A stretch of 10,207 nucleotides of DNA. Source: an uncultured Amaricoccus sp. Lineage in GTDB: Bacteria; Pseudomonadota; Alphaproteobacteria; Rhodobacterales; Rhodobacteraceae. The translations under genes and the position numbers were made by a program. The stretch spans positions 1 through 10,207 of the forward strand of contig NZ_CALLYO010000553.1 of assembly GCF_937858865.1 (NCBI RefSeq), given 5' to 3'. The notes under the pieces were generated by a model. That model was given only the letters and a program-made list of their open reading frames with translations. It made no database searches and was not told the DNA's origin. This document shows positions 5,899 through 10,207 of the stretch, in pieces (the first letter of the stretch is position 1; the number at the start of each line of letters is the position of its first letter).

Positions 5899-6126
5899 CG
5901 AGCTCCCCGGCGGCGACGCCGGGGTGACTGTCCGAGACGGTGGGCTGCCGCGAGGCGCTAAGTCCTGCCCGAGATGGGGAACGATCAGGATCAATCGGGG
6001 CGGCGCCCCGGGCGGTTTTGGCGGGACCTTCGGACCCGAGACGCCGGCGAGCCCGAGACGGGGCGACCGGCGAAAGAGAGCCGGCCGGAGGGGGCGACCC
6101 CCGAGGCCAAACTTGGAGCAACAACT
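5899..6126 (+). promoter_or_regulatory. rplJ leader (L10-leader-type autoregulatory region)
   Basis: A 228-nt gene-free spacer with much potential structure. Next to the rplA stop is an 8-bp hairpin with a GCGA tetraloop, CCCCGGCG/CGCCGGGG (5905-5924). A second GCGA-capped helix GCC-GCGA-GGC follows (5947-5956), bracketed by GGGC (5942-5945)/GCCC (5967-5970). Then come GGGGC/GCCCC (5997-6001/6005-6009), CCGGC/GCCGG (6067-6071/6080-6084) and GGGGG/CCCCC (6090-6094/6098-6102). In other bacteria the L10-L12 complex binds such a leader, at a kink-turn, to repress rplJL. I have not located the kink-turn itself, so the identification is by position and structure. Confidence 0.5.
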
Positions 6127-6642
6127 GTGGATAGAGCCCAGAAGGAAGGCGTGGTCGAGGAACTCGGCCGGATCTTCGCGGACTCTGGCGTCGTCGTGGT
6201 CGCGCACTACGAGGGCCTCTCGGTTGCCGAGATGACGGACTTCCGCCTGCGCCTGAAGCAGGCCGGGGGCGGGGTCCGCGTCGCCAAGAACCGGCTCGCC
6301 AAGATCGCCCTGAAGGGGACCCCCGGTGAGAAGATGGGGGATCTGCTGACGGGCATGACGGTGCTCGCCTATTCCGAGGACCCGGTCGCCGCCGCGAAAG
6401 CGGTGGAGGACTTCACCAAGGTCAACAAGAAGCTTGTTGTCCTCGGCGGGGCCATGGGGGGCACCGCTCTCGACCAGGCCGGCGTCACCGCCGTGGCCGC
6501 CATGCCGTCGCGCGAGGAGCTCATCGCTTCCATCGTCGCGACCATTGGCGCCCCGGCGGCGCAGCTGGCAGGGGCGATTGGCGCGCCCGCCGCGAATATC
6601 GCGTCGATCCTCACCACTCTCGAGGAGCGCGAGGCGGCTTGA
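6127..6642 (+). CDS. rplJ: 50S ribosomal protein L10 (stalk base)
   Basis: A 171-residue protein of normal length that anchors L7/L12 dimers to the 50S subunit. It begins (V/M)[20 protein letters not shown], the usual alphaproteobacterial start, and contains [20 protein letters not shown] and the rRNA-binding [16 protein letters not shown] (50-65). The C-terminal helix holds a repeat, IGAPAA at 140-145 and again at 151-156, the spacing of L12-dimer binding segments. The start is GTG at 6127, with GGAG (6115-6118) 8 nt upstream. The frame is open further upstream to about 5974, but that extension is arginine- and glycine-rich, unlike L10, and covers the leader, so I reject it. Confidence 0.96.
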   Translation: MDRAQKEGVVEELGRIFADSGVVVVAHYEGLSVAEMTDFRLRLKQAGGGVRVAKNRLAKIALKGTPGEKMGDLLTGMTVLAYSEDPVAAAKAVEDFTKVNKKLVVLGGAMGGTALDQAGVTAVAAMPSREELIASIVATIGAPAAQLAGAIGAPAANIASILTTLEEREAA

Positions 6643-6664
6643 ACGGCAACCCTGACAAGCCCGC

Positions 6665-6686
6665 GTGGGGCAAGACCTTGCCGCAC
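6665..6686 (+). promoter_or_regulatory. hairpin in the rplJ-rplL spacer
   Basis: GTGGGGCAAG (6665-6674) and CTTGCCGCAC (6677-6686) pair at nine of ten positions (one G-G mismatch); the closing pair would open to a GACC loop. There is no T tract, so it is not an intrinsic terminator. Being 33 nt before rplL, it may serve mRNA stability or the large excess of L12 synthesis; this is inference. Confidence 0.45.
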
Positions 6687-6719
6687 CGGACCAGACACCC
6701 TATCTGATTGGAACCTGAC

Positions 6720-7103
6720 ATGGCTGACCTGAAGAAACTGGCGGAAGAGATCGTGGGCCTGACGCTCCTCGAGGCCGCCGAGCTGAAGAAGATCCTCAAG
6801 GACGAGTACGGCATCGAGCCCGCCGCGGGCGCGGTGGCCGTTGCTGCGGGCCCGGCTGCCGCCGCCGCCCCGGCCGAGGCCGCCGAGGAGCAGACCGAGT
6901 TCGACGTCATCCTGAAGTCGGCCGGCGCGCAGAAGATCAACGTCATCAAGGAGGTCCGCGCGATCACCGGCCTCGGCCTGAAGGAGGCCAAGGACCTGGT
7001 CGAGGCCGGCGGCAAGGCCGTCAAGGAGGGCGTCTCCAAGACCGAGGCCGAGGACATCAAGAAGAAGCTCACCGACGCCGGCGCGGAAGTCGAGCTGAAG
7101 TGA
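6720..7103 (+). CDS. rplL: 50S ribosomal protein L7/L12
   Basis: A 127-residue acidic stalk protein present in several copies per ribosome, which recruits translational GTPases. The N-terminal dimerisation helices ([20 protein letters not shown], 1-20, to about 30) bind L10. An alanine/proline-rich flexible hinge spans about 33-57. The C-terminal globular domain (58-127) has [21 protein letters not shown] and [20 protein letters not shown], the factor-binding surface. ATG 6720 gives the family's standard N-terminus. The TTG at 6708 would add four residues and is rejected. The ribosome site is weak (GGA at 6710-6712), unexpected for a very abundant protein. Confidence 0.97.
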   Translation: MADLKKLAEEIVGLTLLEAAELKKILKDEYGIEPAAGAVAVAAGPAAAAAPAEAAEEQTEFDVILKSAGAQKINVIKEVRAITGLGLKEAKDLVEAGGKAVKEGVSKTEAEDIKKKLTDAGAEVELK

Positions 7104-7109
7104 GCTTGC

Positions 7110-7128
7110 ACGCAACTTGAGGTTGCGT
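7110..7128 (+). terminator. possible rplL-rpoB attenuator hairpin
   Basis: ACGCAAC (7110-7116) and GTTGCGT (7122-7128) form a perfect 7-bp stem with loop TTGAG, 6 nt after the rplL stop, followed by TAACC. In E. coli a partial terminator at this place lowers rpoBC relative to rplJL. The T tract here is minimal, so the role is uncertain. Confidence 0.4.
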
Positions 7129-7138
7129 TAACCGACAC

Positions 7139-7172
7139 GGCTGGATCCGCGGAGCGAATCGCGGGTCCGGCC
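7139..7172 (+). promoter_or_regulatory. 13-bp hairpin in the rplL-rpoB spacer
   Basis: GGCTGGATCCGCG (7139-7151) pairs with CGCGGGTCCGGCC (7160-7172) over 13 consecutive positions, two of them G-U. The two wobbles mean the match is stronger as RNA than as DNA. The loop is 8 nt (GAGCGAAT). No T tract follows, which points to an RNA-processing or stability element rather than termination. Confidence 0.6.
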
Positions 7173-7189
7173 AAATGCGTTTGAAGGCG

Positions 7190-7235
7190 TGCGTCTCTCT
7201 CGGCATCCGGATCGGCGGATGTCGCGAAAGACGCA
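7190..7235 (+). promoter_or_regulatory. long 20-position hairpin in the rplL-rpoB spacer
   Basis: Positions 7190-7209 pair with 7216-7235 at 18 of 20 positions, including one G-U. Mismatches are 7197/7228 (C-A) and 7200/7225 (U-C); the loop is GATCGG. Two helical turns of near-perfect duplex is the size of an RNase III substrate, and in E. coli the rplL-rpoB spacer is cut by RNase III. The enzymatic role is inferred. Confidence 0.6.
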
Positions 7236-7300
7236 GGTTCGGTCCGGAGTGCGCGATGTGGGAAGTCGCGCCAGCATTGGGCCCGAAGCGTCGGCACGGC

Positions 7301-7339
7301 CGAGGCACCCGTTTCCCCGCCGGGTGGCTCGCATGCGAG
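7301..7339 (+). promoter_or_regulatory. alternative hairpins before the rpoB ribosome site
   Basis: CGAGGCACCCG (7301-7311) pairs with CGGGTGGCTCG (7321-7331) at 10 of 11 positions. The 3' end of that stem also belongs to a perfect 12-bp palindrome, CTCGCATGCGAG (7328-7339). The two pairings exclude each other. The second would bury the purines GAGG (7337-7340) next to the main rpoB site GAGG (7343-7346). A translational switch is possible but unproven. Confidence 0.4.
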
Positions 7340-7356
7340 GTAGAGGTATTCAGAGC

Positions 7357-10207
<2,851 letters not shown>

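Noticed and set aside
5974..6126. N-terminal extension of L10 into the leader
   Set aside because: The extension has no L10 similarity, and the GTG at 6127 has a well-placed GGAG and yields the normal N-terminus.

Overview
The window is GC-rich alphaproteobacterial chromosome. SecE, NusG and the RpoB N-terminus read most like Rhodobacterales proteins. Examples are SecE 'TNPLQFIQQVRAEVAKVIWP', NusG 'RWYSVSVLSNFEKK' and RpoB '[16 protein letters not shown]'. That assignment comes from recalled family sequences, not from a search.

Layout. The left third is accessory. It holds a possible partial + strand gene tail at the edge (2-73), a convergent Gfo/Idh/MocA oxidoreductase (- strand, 70-1194), and tRNA-Trp(CCA) with its own promoter and terminator (1361-1550). 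A 14-helix DHA2-type MFS exporter (- strand, 1607-2992) follows, divergent from a PhnB-like VOC protein (+ strand, 3151-3597). The MFS/VOC divergent promoter region carries a perfect 12-bp palindrome over the likely -10 box.

From 3681 to the right edge is the core secE-nusG-rplK-rplA-rplJ-rplL-rpoB cluster. It encodes a translocon subunit, an elongation factor, ribosomal stalk and L1-arm proteins, and the RNA polymerase beta subunit (rpoB cut at 10207 after 950 codons). All genes look intact and of normal length. rplJ starts with GTG.

The most interesting material is non-coding. A tandem array of three near-identical palindromes lies between nusG and rplK, with a compensatory base-pair change between copies. 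The rplL-rpoB spacer holds a run of strong hairpins, including a 13-bp stem and a 20-position stem. The rplA-rplJ spacer is a 228-nt structured leader where L10 autoregulation would be expected. The transporter/VOC pair separates tRNA-Trp from secE, genes that are often adjacent in bacteria. I see no new defence system, CRISPR array, insertion sequence or prophage here. The coding content is ordinary, and the candidate novelties are RNA or DNA structures.
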